Positions 1 to 8,613 of a stretch of 58,196 nucleotides of DNA are shown one piece after another. A program made the position numbers and the translations under genes. This DNA comes from Planctomycetota bacterium. Its GTDB lineage: Bacteria > Planctomycetota > B15-G4 > JADJEK01. The notes below the pieces were generated by a model that saw nothing but the letters and a program-made list of their open reading frames with translations, was not told the origin of the DNA and did not search any database. Location: contig JACQZJ010000063.1 in assembly GCA_016213895.1 (NCBI GenBank), positions 1-58,196 of the forward strand, written 5' to 3'. Position 1 is the first letter of the stretch. Every line of letters starts with the position of its first letter.

Positions 1-426
1 GCGGCCGCCGCGGGCACGCGCCTTTCCCTCGAGCACCTGACCGCCGCCCTGGAAGAGCACCGCGCGGCGCACCAGGGCGCCTGCCTCGTGGTCGAGCCCG
101 CGGGCGGGCTGCTCGTCCCGTACAGCGAGGAGAAGACGCTCGCCGACTGGCTCGCGCACGCGAACGCCTCGATCGTGCTCGTGGCGCGCTCCGGCCTCGG
201 CACGCTGAACCACACGCTGCTCACGCTCGAGGCGTTGCGCGCTCGCGGCCTCGAGCCGCGCGCGCTCTTCCTGGTCGGAGAGCCGCATCCCGCCAACTGC
301 GCGACCCTGCGCGCCCTGACCGGCATCGAACCGCTGGTCGAGTTGCCGCTCCTTCATCCCCTGGACGCGGCGAGCCTCGAGCGCTTCCTTGCGCAGCAAG
401 ACCTCGCCGGGATCTTCGCGCCATGA
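1..426 (+). CDS. bioD: Dethiobiotin synthetase, C-terminal part (cut by window edge)
   Basis: The reading frame is open from base 1 and lacks its N-terminus, including the P-loop, because the window begins inside the gene. The visible part has the typical BioD segment 'VVEPAGGLLVPY', then 'IVLVARSGLGTLNHTLLTLEAL', which forms the second half of the ATP-grasping fold. BioD closes the ureido ring of dethiobiotin from 7,8-diaminopelargonic acid, CO2 and ATP in the cytoplasm. The stop overlaps the start of bioA by four bases (ATGA), so the two are translationally coupled. BioA makes the BioD substrate, which supports the assignment. Confidence 0.9.
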   Translation, partial: AAAAGTRLSLEHLTAALEEHRAAHQGACLVVEPAGGLLVPYSEEKTLADWLAHANASIVLVARSGLGTLNHTLLTLEALRARGLEPRALFLVGEPHPANCATLRALTGIEPLVELPLLHPLDAASLERFLAQQDLAGIFAP

Positions 427-1706
427 GCGTGCCGGCCGACCGCGGCGCGGAGCTCGTGGCGCGCGACGCGCGCGTTCTCTGGCACCCGTACACGCAGCAC
501 GCCACCGAGGCCGCTCCCTTGCCGGTCGCGCGCGCGCAGGACGCCTCGCTCTTCCTGGCCGACGGCAGCGAGCTGATCGACGCCATCTCCTCGTGGTGGT
601 CCTGCCTGCACGGCCACGGCCGGCCGGAGCTGGTCGCGGCCCTGTCGCGCCAGGCCGCGGCGCTCGACCACGTGCTGTTTGCCGGCGCCACGCACGAGCC
701 GGCAGTCGCGCTTGCCGAGCGGCTCATCGAGGTCACGCCGGGCGGGCTCACGCGCGTCTTCTTCAGCGACAACGGCTCGACCGCGGTCGAGGTCGCGCTG
801 AAGATGGCCTATCAGGCGTGGGTGCACCGCGGAGAGCCGCAGCGCAAAGTGCTCGTGGCGCTCACAGGCGGCTACCACGGCGACACCTTCGGTGCGATGG
901 CGGTGGGCGACCCCGAGCCGTTCTTCCGGCCTTTTCAGCCCCTGCTCTTTCCGGTGCTGCGCGTGGCGCCAGAACAGGCCAGCCTGGAGGCCGGCCTCGA
1001 GGAACTCGGCGACAGGGCAGCCGGGGTGATCATCGAGCCGCTGGTGCAGGGCGCGGCCGGCATGGTCATGCACCCGCCCGCCTTCGTGGCCGCGGCGCGC
1101 GCGGCCTGCGATTGCGCCGGCGTGCCCTTGATCGCCGACGAGGTGCTGACCGGCTTCGGCCGAACCGGCAGCCTCTTCGCCTGCGGAAAGGCCGGCGTCC
1201 TGCCCGACCTCCTGTGCCTGGGCAAGGGGCTCTCCGGCGGCGTACTGCCGCTCGCGGCCACGCTCGCCACCGAGGAGATCTACCGCGCCTTCCTCTCCGC
1301 GGACCGCGGCCGCGCCTTCTTCCACGGCCACACGTTCACCGCCAACCCCATCGCCTGCGCCGCGGGCCTGGCCTCGCTCGAGATCGTGCTGCGGGAGGAC
1401 GTGCCGGGAAAGCTCGAGCGCATCGGCCGCACGATCGAGGAGGGGCTGGCGCCGGCGGCGCGCGCGCCCGGCGTACGCGAGCTGCGCCGCACCGGCGGCA
1501 TCGTCGCCCTCGAGCTGGAACCGCGTCCGGGCGAGGCCGCGGGCTACCTCGCCGCGCTCGGCCCGCGCCTCCGCGCCGCGGCCATCCAGCGCGGCGTGCT
1601 CTTGCGGCCGCTCGGCAACGTGCTCTACGCCATGCCGCCCGCGTGCACGACCGAGGAACAGTGCCGCCGCATCGCCGCGGTCATGGCCGAACTGGCGCTC
1701 TTCTGA
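423..1706 (+). CDS. bioA: Adenosylmethionine-8-amino-7-oxononanoate aminotransferase
   Basis: This 427-residue class III aminotransferase has the usual family length. It transfers an amino group from S-adenosylmethionine to KAPA (8-amino-7-oxononanoate), giving DAPA for biotin synthesis, with PLP as cofactor. Visible features are the N-terminal 'LWHPYTQH', the substrate and PLP region 'DNGSTAVEVALKMA', 'GGYHGDTFG', 'IADEVLTGFGRTG', and the PLP lysine in 'CLGKGLSGG'. 'HGHTFTANP' is also typical. Its ATG overlaps the bioD stop. A convergent LKR-family gene ends four bases after its stop. Confidence 0.95.
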   Translation: MSVPADRGAELVARDARVLWHPYTQHATEAAPLPVARAQDASLFLADGSELIDAISSWWSCLHGHGRPELVAALSRQAAALDHVLFAGATHEPAVALAERLIEVTPGGLTRVFFSDNGSTAVEVALKMAYQAWVHRGEPQRKVLVALTGGYHGDTFGAMAVGDPEPFFRPFQPLLFPVLRVAPEQASLEAGLEELGDRAAGVIIEPLVQGAAGMVMHPPAFVAAARAACDCAGVPLIADEVLTGFGRTGSLFACGKAGVLPDLLCLGKGLSGGVLPLAATLATEEIYRAFLSADRGRAFFHGHTFTANPIACAAGLASLEIVLREDVPGKLERIGRTIEEGLAPAARAPGVRELRRTGGIVALELEPRPGEAAGYLAALGPRLRAAAIQRGVLLRPLGNVLYAMPPACTTEEQCRRIAAVMAELALF

Positions 1707-1710
1707 CCGT

Positions 1711-3018
1711 TCAGCTCGGCAGGTACTGCTTCAGGTAGCGGTAGCGCTCGGTCAGCTCGCCGCGGTAGACGATGGTCGCGCGCGCCAGCTCGGGCGGCAG
1801 ACCGCACTTCTCGAAGGGCGCCTCGAGGTCGGCGTGCGCCAGGCCGGCCACGAGCGGCGCGAGCGCCCGGCTGAAGTGCTTCGAGGCGTCGACCGGCAAC
1901 TCGCTCGGCAGGAAGTCGATCGCCAGCACCACTGGACCGATGCCAGCCACGCCGTCCGCGGCCTGGCCGGTCGCCGGATCGTAGACGTAGACCGGGTTGT
2001 CCGGCGCCGTGGGCCGCACCGTGCACGCCACCGAGCCGTCGATGTCGCAGGAGATGTCGCCGATGACCTTGAGCCGGGGCGGGGCCGCGGGATCGCGGTA
2101 CAGCTCGGCGAGCTGCTCGCGCGCGAGCAGGCGCGGGTACTTCGACTCCCAGTAGATGCAGTTCATCAGCACCGTGAGGTGGTGCGCGTGCGGGAAGAAC
2201 GCGCCGCGGTACAGGTCCGGAAGGTCGTAGTACTCGCGCAGGTTGAAGGGCCGCGAGGCGTCGATGCGCTCGACCATGTGCCCCTCGCGGAAGACGACCT
2301 TGAAGCACTCGTTCGCAGACCTCGGCAGGCCGGGCAGCTCAGCGGGCGCGACCTCCTTGACCGGCAGCAGGTCGAAGATCTCCTGCGCGCCGGTCGAGAC
2401 CTTGCCGTAGCCGGTGAAGCCGCACACGAAGGGACGCAGGTTCTCGGGCAGGCCCTTCAAGCGGATGCGATCCGCCACGTCGCTCAGGGTGCGGCGCGCG
2501 TGCTCCAGGTCGCGGTAGCGCGGCGCCGGCAGGCAATCGGCGAAGGGCTGGTCCCTCTGCCCCTCGTGCAAGAGCCTGCGGCCCAGGGCCCACAGCGAGT
2601 CGATCATGCCGGCCAGTCCGGCGAAGCGGCCAAACGCCACGAGCCGCTGGCCCTGTTCGTCGGTGATCTTCTCGAAGTCGATGAGCGTGGCGCCCAGCTC
2701 GATGATTCGCGCCAGCGCCGGCATGTTCGCCGGCTGGCCCTTGATGACGTGGGAGAAGTAGGCGTAAGTCTTGCCCGGCTCGAGCTTCGCGGGAGGGATC
2801 TCCTTCACGCCTAGAATGACCCCGCAATCGGCGAGGTCGTCGCCGATCCGCGCCCCGGCTTTCACGAAGAGGTCTTCTCCCAGCGCTCGGATGGGCGAGC
2901 GCTGGACCGTGAACTCGATCCCATCGTTCTTCACCAGCCGCTCGACCTCGGCGGGCACGAGCGGCACCCGCCCCTCGAAGCGGCTCTTGTCCTCGCGGCG
3001 GATACCGATGCGCACCAC
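1711..3018 (-). CDS. Lysine-ketoglutarate reductase/saccharopine dehydrogenase family protein (LKR-like)
   Basis: This 435-residue protein opens with 'IGIRREDKSRFEGRVPLVP', the hallmark of the alanine dehydrogenase/PNT N-terminal fold found in LKR of bifunctional LKR/SDH. It continues with 'GVILGVKEIP', 'YAYFSHVIKGQPANM', 'LIDFEKI' and 'GFTGYGKVSTGAQEIFDLLP'. Family members couple lysine and 2-oxoglutarate to saccharopine, using NAD(P)H. No separate saccharopine dehydrogenase lies nearby, so the reaction actually catalysed is inferred. The frame is open upstream to 3318, but GTG at 3018 is preceded by a strong GGAGG at seven-base spacing and begins exactly where homology begins. Confidence 0.82.
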   Translation of the reverse strand: MVRIGIRREDKSRFEGRVPLVPAEVERLVKNDGIEFTVQRSPIRALGEDLFVKAGARIGDDLADCGVILGVKEIPPAKLEPGKTYAYFSHVIKGQPANMPALARIIELGATLIDFEKITDEQGQRLVAFGRFAGLAGMIDSLWALGRRLLHEGQRDQPFADCLPAPRYRDLEHARRTLSDVADRIRLKGLPENLRPFVCGFTGYGKVSTGAQEIFDLLPVKEVAPAELPGLPRSANECFKVVFREGHMVERIDASRPFNLREYYDLPDLYRGAFFPHAHHLTVLMNCIYWESKYPRLLAREQLAELYRDPAAPPRLKVIGDISCDIDGSVACTVRPTAPDNPVYVYDPATGQAADGVAGIGPVVLAIDFLPSELPVDASKHFSRALAPLVAGLAHADLEAPFEKCGLPPELARATIVYRGELTERYRYLKQYLPS

Positions 3019-3106
3019 GTTCGCTCCTCCAGAAGGGGCTTCGATCAGCAATGGTCGGTCGATCAACACCCGCGCCGCGCGCAGATAGGCGCTTGGCAGC
3101 GGCCGC

Positions 3107-4072
3107 ATGCAAAACCGCCATTCTACACCGCAGCCGAGGCAAGCGGAGCGAGGATGCGGGCAACGGAAGCAGGGCGGCGACACCTTCCTGCCGCGAGACA
3201 TTCGCGCCCAAATGGACACGAGCACCCTGCAGCTCGTGCCCGGCAGCTTCGTGGACGAGACGCTCAGGGAGACGATCTCCGACCTGCTCTTCACGGTCGA
3301 GCTGATGGGCGAGAGCACGCTCCTCTACCTGCTCTTCGAGCACCAGAGCACGCCCGACCGCACCATGCCCCTTCGCTTCCTGCTTTCCGAGGCGCGCATC
3401 TGGGATGCGTGGCAGCGCGAGAACCAGAAGGAGCGACTGCTACCTCCCATCCTGCCGCTCGTGCTCTATCACGGTGACGAGCCCTGGGATGTGCCGATCC
3501 GCTTCTCCGAGATGCTGCGGGGGAACGCGGCCTCTCGGCAGGCGCTCAGCCCGTATCTGCCGGAGTTCCGCTTCCTCCTCGCTGACCTGTCGGGCGTGAC
3601 GGACGCGGAGATCAAGGCGCGAGTCGTGGCAGGCGCGACCTTTGGGGCCGTGGCCCTGCTGCTGCTCAAAAACATCCACGCGCCCGACCTGCGCGAGCGC
3701 CTGTTCGGCTGGTCGGACCTGCTGCGGCGGGTGCTGGCCGAGAGCACGGGCCTGCGCGCGCTCCAGACCCTGCTACAATACGTGTACGACGCCGGCGGCG
3801 AGGAGATGTCGCAGGCGGACGTGAACGAGGTCCTGTCGCGCGCGAACGCCGGACGCGAGGCCGAGGAGACGGTTATGACCCTTGCCGACAAGCTCAGGAT
3901 GGAAGGGCGCGAGGCCGGAGCCAGGGAGAGCCTCCTCCGGCTGCTGCGGCTGCGCTTCCGCGTACTGGACAGCGCGGCGCTGGCCCGCATTGAGGGCGCG
4001 GACCTCCCCTTGCTCGAGCGCTGGCTGGATCGAGTCCTGGAGGCCCGGACGGTCGGGGACGTGTTCGAGTAG
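3107..4072 (+). CDS. Rpn/YhgA-like PD-(D/E)XK nuclease, N-terminally truncated
   Basis: From about base 3170 the product follows the Rpn (recombination-promoting nuclease, 'transposase_31') pattern: 'LVPGSFVDETLRE', then 'SDLLFTVEL' with the metal-binding Asp, then 'YLLFEHQS' with the E-x-Q catalytic pair, and 'PLVLYHGDEPW'. The helical C-terminus ends 'LLERWLDRVLEART'. Rpn proteins are RecA-independent recombination-promoting DNases linked to mobile DNA. About 35 residues expected at the N-terminus (the Asp-x-x-Phe-Lys helix) are missing, and residues 1-20 here resemble nothing in the family. The ATG at 3107 has no Shine-Dalgarno sequence, and ATG 3212 is another possible start. A stray copy of its C-terminus lies at 7109-7156. 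Confidence 0.7.
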   Translation: MQNRHSTPQPRQAERGCGQRKQGGDTFLPRDIRAQMDTSTLQLVPGSFVDETLRETISDLLFTVELMGESTLLYLLFEHQSTPDRTMPLRFLLSEARIWDAWQRENQKERLLPPILPLVLYHGDEPWDVPIRFSEMLRGNAASRQALSPYLPEFRFLLADLSGVTDAEIKARVVAGATFGAVALLLLKNIHAPDLRERLFGWSDLLRRVLAESTGLRALQTLLQYVYDAGGEEMSQADVNEVLSRANAGREAEETVMTLADKLRMEGREAGARESLLRLLRLRFRVLDSAALARIEGADLPLLERWLDRVLEARTVGDVFE

Positions 4073-4078
4073 CCCCGC

Positions 4079-5152
4079 TCAACCCAGAGCCTTCTCGATC
4101 GCCTTGCGAATGTCGCGCACGCGCTCGCTCCCGGCGAGGTCCCGCAGCCGCTCCTTCGTCGCCCGCAGGTGGTGTGGGTTCGCCTCGTAGGCCTCGACGG
4201 CGGCGCGACGCACCGCGGCCGAGTCATCACCCAGGCACTGGGCGAGCGGCTCGTCCGCCCGCGGCCCGAGCGCGACCAGGCCGCGCGCCACCAGCTCGCG
4301 CGCGCGCGCCGAGCCCTTCTTCAAGACGATCTCGAGCGTCTGCGCGCGGCGGTCGTACGTCAGGCCGAGCAGGATCTCGCGCAGGGCCTCGTCGCGCTTG
4401 CGGTCATCGCGCGACCCGAGGGCCTTCACCTGCTCCGCGATGTGGCGCGCGAAGTACGCCTCCGCCTGCCGCGGATCGAACGGGAAGGCCCGCCCCTCCT
4501 CGACGAAGCGCCGCAACTCTGCCGCCGTGACGTGGAACTCGTTCACGCGGAAGGGGCAGCCGCCGTGATCGGCCATGAGGTGCTGGGGGGCCACGACGTA
4601 GGGCCGGTCGACGAACCAGCGCTCGCGCCTCTCCTGCTCGATCGCCATGTGCTCTTCGCAGGTCACGCGCCCGAAGCGCGGGCACAGGCGCCGCCCCTGG
4701 CTGTCGGCCGTCACCTCGGTCGACGTGTGGCGGAACGCGCTCGCGATGAGCGGCACCGTGCCGCGCGTCATCGCGACCAGCTCTCGCTCGTGGTAGGCGC
4801 GCTGGGCGAGGTCGTCATTCACGTCTTCCCCGTCCATGTTCACGGCCACGAACAGCGGCTTGCCCGTGGCCCGCGCCAGGTCGAGCGCCTCGGCGAACGA
4901 CCCGACCCACTCGATCTGGCGCGCGTCCTCGGCCCTCGCGGCGCCCGGCAGGCTGCCCGCTGCCAGGGCCGCGGCCAGGAGGACCGCGCGCGTGCGCGCC
5001 GCGGCCGCGCTGATCTCGAGTTCGGCCGCAATCGCGGCCACCTCCAGCCGGCGTGTGTGCTTCAGCTCGAGGATGGCTCGTGAGTCCGCGGGCAGAGAAG
5101 CCAGGGCCAGGGCGACCTGCTGCGCCTCGCTCGCGTGCGCGATCCCCCTCAA
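4079..5152 (-). CDS. In-frame fusion: sigma-70 region 4 fragment + signal peptide + thioredoxin-like/HEAT-like protein
   Basis: The 357-residue frame has two unrelated parts. Residues 1-55 read like the region 4 helix-turn-helix of an ECF sigma factor ('LPADSRAILELKH', 'LEVAAIAAELEIS'). Residues 56-74 are a signal peptide ending 'AARA'. The rest has a thioredoxin-like N-terminal strand ('GKPLFVAVNMDGEDVN') without a CxxC pair, a Cys-containing middle ('RLCPRFGRVTCEEH'), and a C-terminal HEAT-like pair of helices ('AVRRAAVEAYEANPHH'). No ATG, GTG or TTG lies at the natural start of the signal peptide, so the secreted protein has lost its own start. The TTG at 5152 is only the start the open frame permits. 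The fusion looks like the product of a deletion or inversion. Function is unknown. Confidence 0.5.
   Translation of the reverse strand: MRGIAHASEAQQVALALASLPADSRAILELKHTRRLEVAAIAAELEISAAAARTRAVLLAAALAAGSLPGAARAEDARQIEWVGSFAEALDLARATGKPLFVAVNMDGEDVNDDLAQRAYHERELVAMTRGTVPLIASAFRHTSTEVTADSQGRRLCPRFGRVTCEEHMAIEQERRERWFVDRPYVVAPQHLMADHGGCPFRVNEFHVTAAELRRFVEEGRAFPFDPRQAEAYFARHIAEQVKALGSRDDRKRDEALREILLGLTYDRRAQTLEIVLKKGSARARELVARGLVALGPRADEPLAQCLGDDSAAVRRAAVEAYEANPHHLRATKERLRDLAGSERVRDIRKAIEKALG
4988..5152 (-). other. Sigma-70 region 4 (ECF-type) remnant
   Basis: These 55 codons match the helix-turn-helix that reads the -35 element in ECF sigma factors: a Leu-Pro turn, 'ILELKH' in place of the usual 'LLRHV', then 'VAAIAAELEIS'. 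The usual ending (VKSRLHRAR) stops at 'AARTR' and runs directly into a signal peptide. The same frame stays open upstream to at least about 5225, but no region 2 motif can be recognised there. In Planctomycetota-type genomes a sigma gene often precedes a Ser/Thr kinase on the same strand. Here the kinase tail at 5225 points the opposite way. Confidence 0.55.
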
Positions 5153-7009
5153 GCTTGTGCTCGCGGCGAGCGCTTCCTCTGGGGCCCGCGGCGAGAAGGC
5201 GTCAGCGAGTTCGTTTGCGCGGCGCTGGTGTCGATCTGCGAGAAGGCGATGGCGCGCAACATGACGGCGCGCTACCCGTCGATGCTCGACCTGGCGCAGG
5301 ACGTGCGGGCACTTCTCGAGAACCGGGTGGTTTCGGCCTACGAGTCCGGGCCGATCGCGGAGCTCAGGAAGTGGGTGAAGCGCAACAAGGCGCTGGCTGC
5401 GGTGGCGATGATCGCGGTTCTGGGCATCGCGGGGTTTGGGTCATGGGCTTTCGTGGCGCGGGGCGCGGCGCTGGCGGAGAGGGAGCGGGTGCTGCGCCTC
5501 TCGGACGCGAAGACGCTCGACGATCTGAAGGCGCGCATGGAGAGCCTCTGGCCCGCGCATCCGGAGAAGATCGCCACCATGGAAGAGTGGCTCGGGGAGG
5601 CGCGCAAGGTCGCAGACCGCCTGGCGCAGCACGAGGCCACGCTCGCGGAGCTACGCGCCCGCGGCACGCCGGCGCCGCACGCGCGCGAGCCGGAGCTGGC
5701 CGCGTTCAAGACGGAAGCCGCGGACCTCGCCCAGAAGCTCCAGGCCGCGGCGGAAGGGGACAAGCGCGAGGCGCTCAAGACCGCGCTGGCTGAGCAGGAG
5801 GCGCGCATCGCCTCGCTCGAGGCGGAGATCGAGCGCACGCGGCCGCACGAGTTTGCGGACGAGGCCGACGCCTGGTGGCACGAGACACTCGTTGCTCTGG
5901 TCTTGGACCTCGCCGCCTTCCTCGCGGACGACCGGTACGCGGAGACGGTGAAGAGCGTGGAGGAGCGCCTGGCCTTTGCGCGAACGATCGAGGCGCGCTC
6001 GATCGGGGACGAGCGCGCGGCGTGGGACCAGGCCATCGCTTCGATCGCGAACAAGGACAAGTGCCCGACGTACGGCGGACTGACCATCACGCCGCAGCTT
6101 GGCCTGGTGCCGATCGGCCGCGATCCGGACTCTGGGCTCTGGGAGTTCTGGCACGTGCAGACGGGCGAGAGGCCGGCACGCAACGACCAGGGAAAGCTCG
6201 TGCTCGAAGAAGCCACGGGGATCGTCTTCGTGCTGATCCCGGGAGGGACGTTCTGGATGGGCGCGCAGGCGAAGGACCCCGAGGGCCGGAACTACGATCC
6301 CCAGGCGCAGAGCGACGAATCGGGAAAGGGCGGCCAGCCCGTGGAGGTGACGCATGACGCCTTCTTCCTTTCGAAGTACGAGATGACGCAGGGCCAGTGG
6401 CGGCGGTTCGTGGGAGCAAATCCGAGCTGCTACCACCCCGGGAACTACCAGAGGGACTGGAGCCGGGAAGGGAGGCCGGGAGACCTGCTGCATCCGGTGG
6501 AGCAGGTGAGCTGGGACGACTGCGTGGAGGTGCTCGGGCGCCTGGGACTGGTCTTGCCGACCGAGGCGCAGTGGGAGTATGCGTGCCGGGCAGGGACGGA
6601 CACGCCTTGGTGGACTGGACGGGACAAGCTCGAGCTGGACGAGGCGGGGAACCTGAACGACGCCTACGCCAAGGCGCATGGCGGAGGCAACTGGGTGCCT
6701 TGCGAGATGGACTTGGATGACGCCCGTACGGGTTCCGCGCCGGCGGGCACGTACAGGGCGAACGGCTTCGGCCTGCACGACACGATTGGCAACCTGTGGG
6801 AGTGGTGCCGGGACGGGTACGGTTACTACGTTGCGCTGCGCCAAGGCGATGCCGAGAGGCAAGTGCAAGGCCCCCTGGGCCGGGTGTGCCGCGGCGGCTG
6901 CTTCGCCGGCGCGTCCGGCAGCGCGCGCTCGGCGCTCCGCTTCAACGACATGCCGGAGCGCCGCGTCTTCACCCTGGGCTGCCGCGCAGCCAGGGTAGTA
7001 GAAGACTGA
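5135..7009 (+). CDS. Ser/Thr kinase-FGE (SUMF1-type) fusion protein lacking its kinase lobe
   Basis: Homology begins abruptly near base 5225 with 'LVSICEKAMARN' and 'ARYPSMLDLAQDVRALLE', the last helices of a bacterial Ser/Thr kinase domain. The ATP-binding lobe and HRD/DFG motifs are absent. Next come a juxtamembrane stretch, a membrane helix at residues about 86-108, a long coiled coil rich in Glu/Arg/Ala (about 110-290), and an FGE-sulfatase/SUMF1 domain (about 360-622). The last begins 'TGIVFVLIPGGTFWMGAQ' and contains 'PTEAQWEYACRAGT', 'GLHDTIGNLWEWCRDG' and 'RVCRGGCF'. Intact relatives are full kinases. The GTG at 5135 is only the limit of the open frame; the first ATG in the homologous part is 5249. 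It is probably a truncated gene. Confidence 0.65.
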   Translation: MRDPPQACARGERFLWGPRREGVSEFVCAALVSICEKAMARNMTARYPSMLDLAQDVRALLENRVVSAYESGPIAELRKWVKRNKALAAVAMIAVLGIAGFGSWAFVARGAALAERERVLRLSDAKTLDDLKARMESLWPAHPEKIATMEEWLGEARKVADRLAQHEATLAELRARGTPAPHAREPELAAFKTEAADLAQKLQAAAEGDKREALKTALAEQEARIASLEAEIERTRPHEFADEADAWWHETLVALVLDLAAFLADDRYAETVKSVEERLAFARTIEARSIGDERAAWDQAIASIANKDKCPTYGGLTITPQLGLVPIGRDPDSGLWEFWHVQTGERPARNDQGKLVLEEATGIVFVLIPGGTFWMGAQAKDPEGRNYDPQAQSDESGKGGQPVEVTHDAFFLSKYEMTQGQWRRFVGANPSCYHPGNYQRDWSREGRPGDLLHPVEQVSWDDCVEVLGRLGLVLPTEAQWEYACRAGTDTPWWTGRDKLELDEAGNLNDAYAKAHGGGNWVPCEMDLDDARTGSAPAGTYRANGFGLHDTIGNLWEWCRDGYGYYVALRQGDAERQVQGPLGRVCRGGCFAGASGSARSALRFNDMPERRVFTLGCRAARVVED

Positions 7010-7016
7010 GTCACAA

Positions 7017-7051
7017 TGCGGCGGCAGCCGCAACCAAACCCGGCCGCCGCA
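7017..7051 (+). terminator. Candidate hairpin after the kinase-FGE gene
   Basis: A perfect 9-bp inverted repeat (7017-7025 with 7043-7051) with a 17-base loop lies eight bases after the stop of the FGE protein. There is no U tract, so Rho-independent termination is uncertain. Confidence 0.4.
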
Positions 7052-7108
7052 GTTCGTGCGAGATCGTCTCGTCCTACTCCGTTGCAGCGGGCCGGCGCCA
7101 CCGCGGCG

Positions 7109-7156
7109 GCGCTCGAGAGCTGGCTGGATCACGTGCTCGAGGCGCGGGCGCTCGGG
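7109..7156 (+). pseudogene. Stray C-terminal fragment of an Rpn/YhgA-like gene
   Basis: Translated on the plus strand this reads 'ALESWLDHVLEARALG'. That is nearly the same as the C-terminus of the Rpn-like protein upstream ('LLERWLDRVLEARTVG', about 4014-4060), and the DNA is also similar. No other part of an Rpn gene surrounds it, and the CCA-adding enzyme gene ends at 7175 on the other strand. It is a decayed remnant, not a gene. Confidence 0.6.
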
Positions 7157-7174
7157 CCGGAGGCGTTGCGCGCT

Positions 7175-8557
7175 TCACGCGCCGGGATCGGGCGCGTCTT
7201 CGGGGCTCTCGAGTGCACGGTCGAGGATCCGCTCCGGGTCATCCCAACCGGTCTCGTCCTGGATCTCGCGGCAGCGGCGCAGGATCGGGCCGAAGCCCGG
7301 GCCAGGCGCAAGCCCGCGGGCGATCAGGTGGCGGCCCAGGACCAGGTCGCGCGGCGCCTGAGCCGCGACCAGGAACTCGCGCGCGCGCCGCAGGAACTCG
7401 TCCCCCTCGGTGAAGAGCAGGGCGGTCGCGTCCACGGTCGTCCTGCCCAGGTGATCGGCGCGCGCCACGCGCTCGAGGAGTTCCAGCGTGACCCCGGCCT
7501 CGCCGAGCCGGCGCGCCAGCCGGCGGTAGGCGCGGGCCGAGGCATCGTCGCGCACGAAGAACGCGGGCGCGAGGTGGTGCGTGACGAGCGCCGCGACGCG
7601 GCGCACGAGTTCGCGCGGCGCGAGCATGCGGCCGAGGAAGCTCTCAGCGAGCGGCGCGCCCCGCACGTCGTGGCCGAGCGAGCGCAGCCGGCCCTGGTCC
7701 GCGGCCGTGGTCTCGGGCTTGCCCAGGTCGTGGCAGAGCGCCGCGAACAAGAGCGCCTCGTCATCCGGGCCGCCGTCCCTGAGGCGCGCCGCCTGGTCCA
7801 CGACCATGAGGGTGTGCGTCCAGACGTCGCCCTCGGGATGCCAGTCCGGCTCCTGCAGCACGCCGACCAGCGCGAGAAGCTCCGGGAAGAAGCGCAGGAG
7901 CCCGGTCTGGCGCAGCAACTCCAGGCCGAGCGAGGGCCGCGCGCCCAGGACGAGGAGCTTCCGGAACTCCTCGAGGAGCCGCTCGCCCGGCAGCTCGGCC
8001 AGGTCGAGCGCGGAGCACAGCCGCAGCAGGTCGGCGTCCGGCCGCATGAGGAAACGCGCGGCGAGCTGGGCCGCGCGCAGGCCGCGCAGCGGGTCCTCGG
8101 CGAAGGAGGCGGGGTCCGTGGCGCGCAGCAGCCTCGCCTCGAGGTCGGCCCTGCCGCCGTGCGGATCGAGGATCTCGCCCGTGACCAGGTCGAGCGCCAT
8201 GCTGTTGATCGTCAGGTCGCGGCGCCTGGACGCGGCCTCGAGACCGATGTGCGGCTCGACGGCAACGTCGAAGCCGCGGTGGCCCGGCCCGGCCTTGCTG
8301 TCCGTCCGGGGCAGGGAGAAGTCGGCGTCAAGCCCCTTCACGCGGAACACGCCGAAGGCCCGCCCCACGGCGATCACGTCGCCGAAGCGCGCGATGATCT
8401 CCTCGACGCGCGCGAGCGAAAGGCCGTGCACCTCGACGTCCAGGTCCTTCGAGTCGATGCCGAGCAGACGGTCGCGGACGTAGCCGCCCACGGCGAAGGC
8501 GCGGCCGCCCTCTGCCAGCACGGCGCGCGCGATCTCCTGGATTGTCTGGTCGATCAT
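7175..8557 (-). CDS. cca: CCA-adding tRNA nucleotidyltransferase with HD domain
   Basis: This 460-residue protein has the class II nucleotidyltransferase head: 'GGYVRDRLLG', the metal-binding 'DLDVEVHG', and the 'RRRDLTINSMALD' motif, followed by the tRNA-binding 'FAEDPLRGLRAAQLAARF'. A C-terminal HD phosphohydrolase domain contains 'ALCHDLGKP'. It adds or repairs the 3' CCA of tRNAs in the cytoplasm; family members with an HD domain may also act as phosphatase/phosphodiesterase. Poly(A) polymerase is the alternative, but the HD domain favours CCA addition. The frame is open upstream to 8731, but ATG 8557 is where the family's N-terminus begins. The SGNH hydrolase gene upstream ends 56 bases away on the same strand. 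Confidence 0.88.
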   Translation of the reverse strand: MIDQTIQEIARAVLAEGGRAFAVGGYVRDRLLGIDSKDLDVEVHGLSLARVEEIIARFGDVIAVGRAFGVFRVKGLDADFSLPRTDSKAGPGHRGFDVAVEPHIGLEAASRRRDLTINSMALDLVTGEILDPHGGRADLEARLLRATDPASFAEDPLRGLRAAQLAARFLMRPDADLLRLCSALDLAELPGERLLEEFRKLLVLGARPSLGLELLRQTGLLRFFPELLALVGVLQEPDWHPEGDVWTHTLMVVDQAARLRDGGPDDEALLFAALCHDLGKPETTAADQGRLRSLGHDVRGAPLAESFLGRMLAPRELVRRVAALVTHHLAPAFFVRDDASARAYRRLARRLGEAGVTLELLERVARADHLGRTTVDATALLFTEGDEFLRRAREFLVAAQAPRDLVLGRHLIARGLAPGPGFGPILRRCREIQDETGWDDPERILDRALESPEDAPDPGA

Positions 8558-8613
8558 CGGACTCGCGGCCGGCGCGGCCGGGCGTTCCTGAGCACTCCGC
8601 GCCGCCGCGCGTC

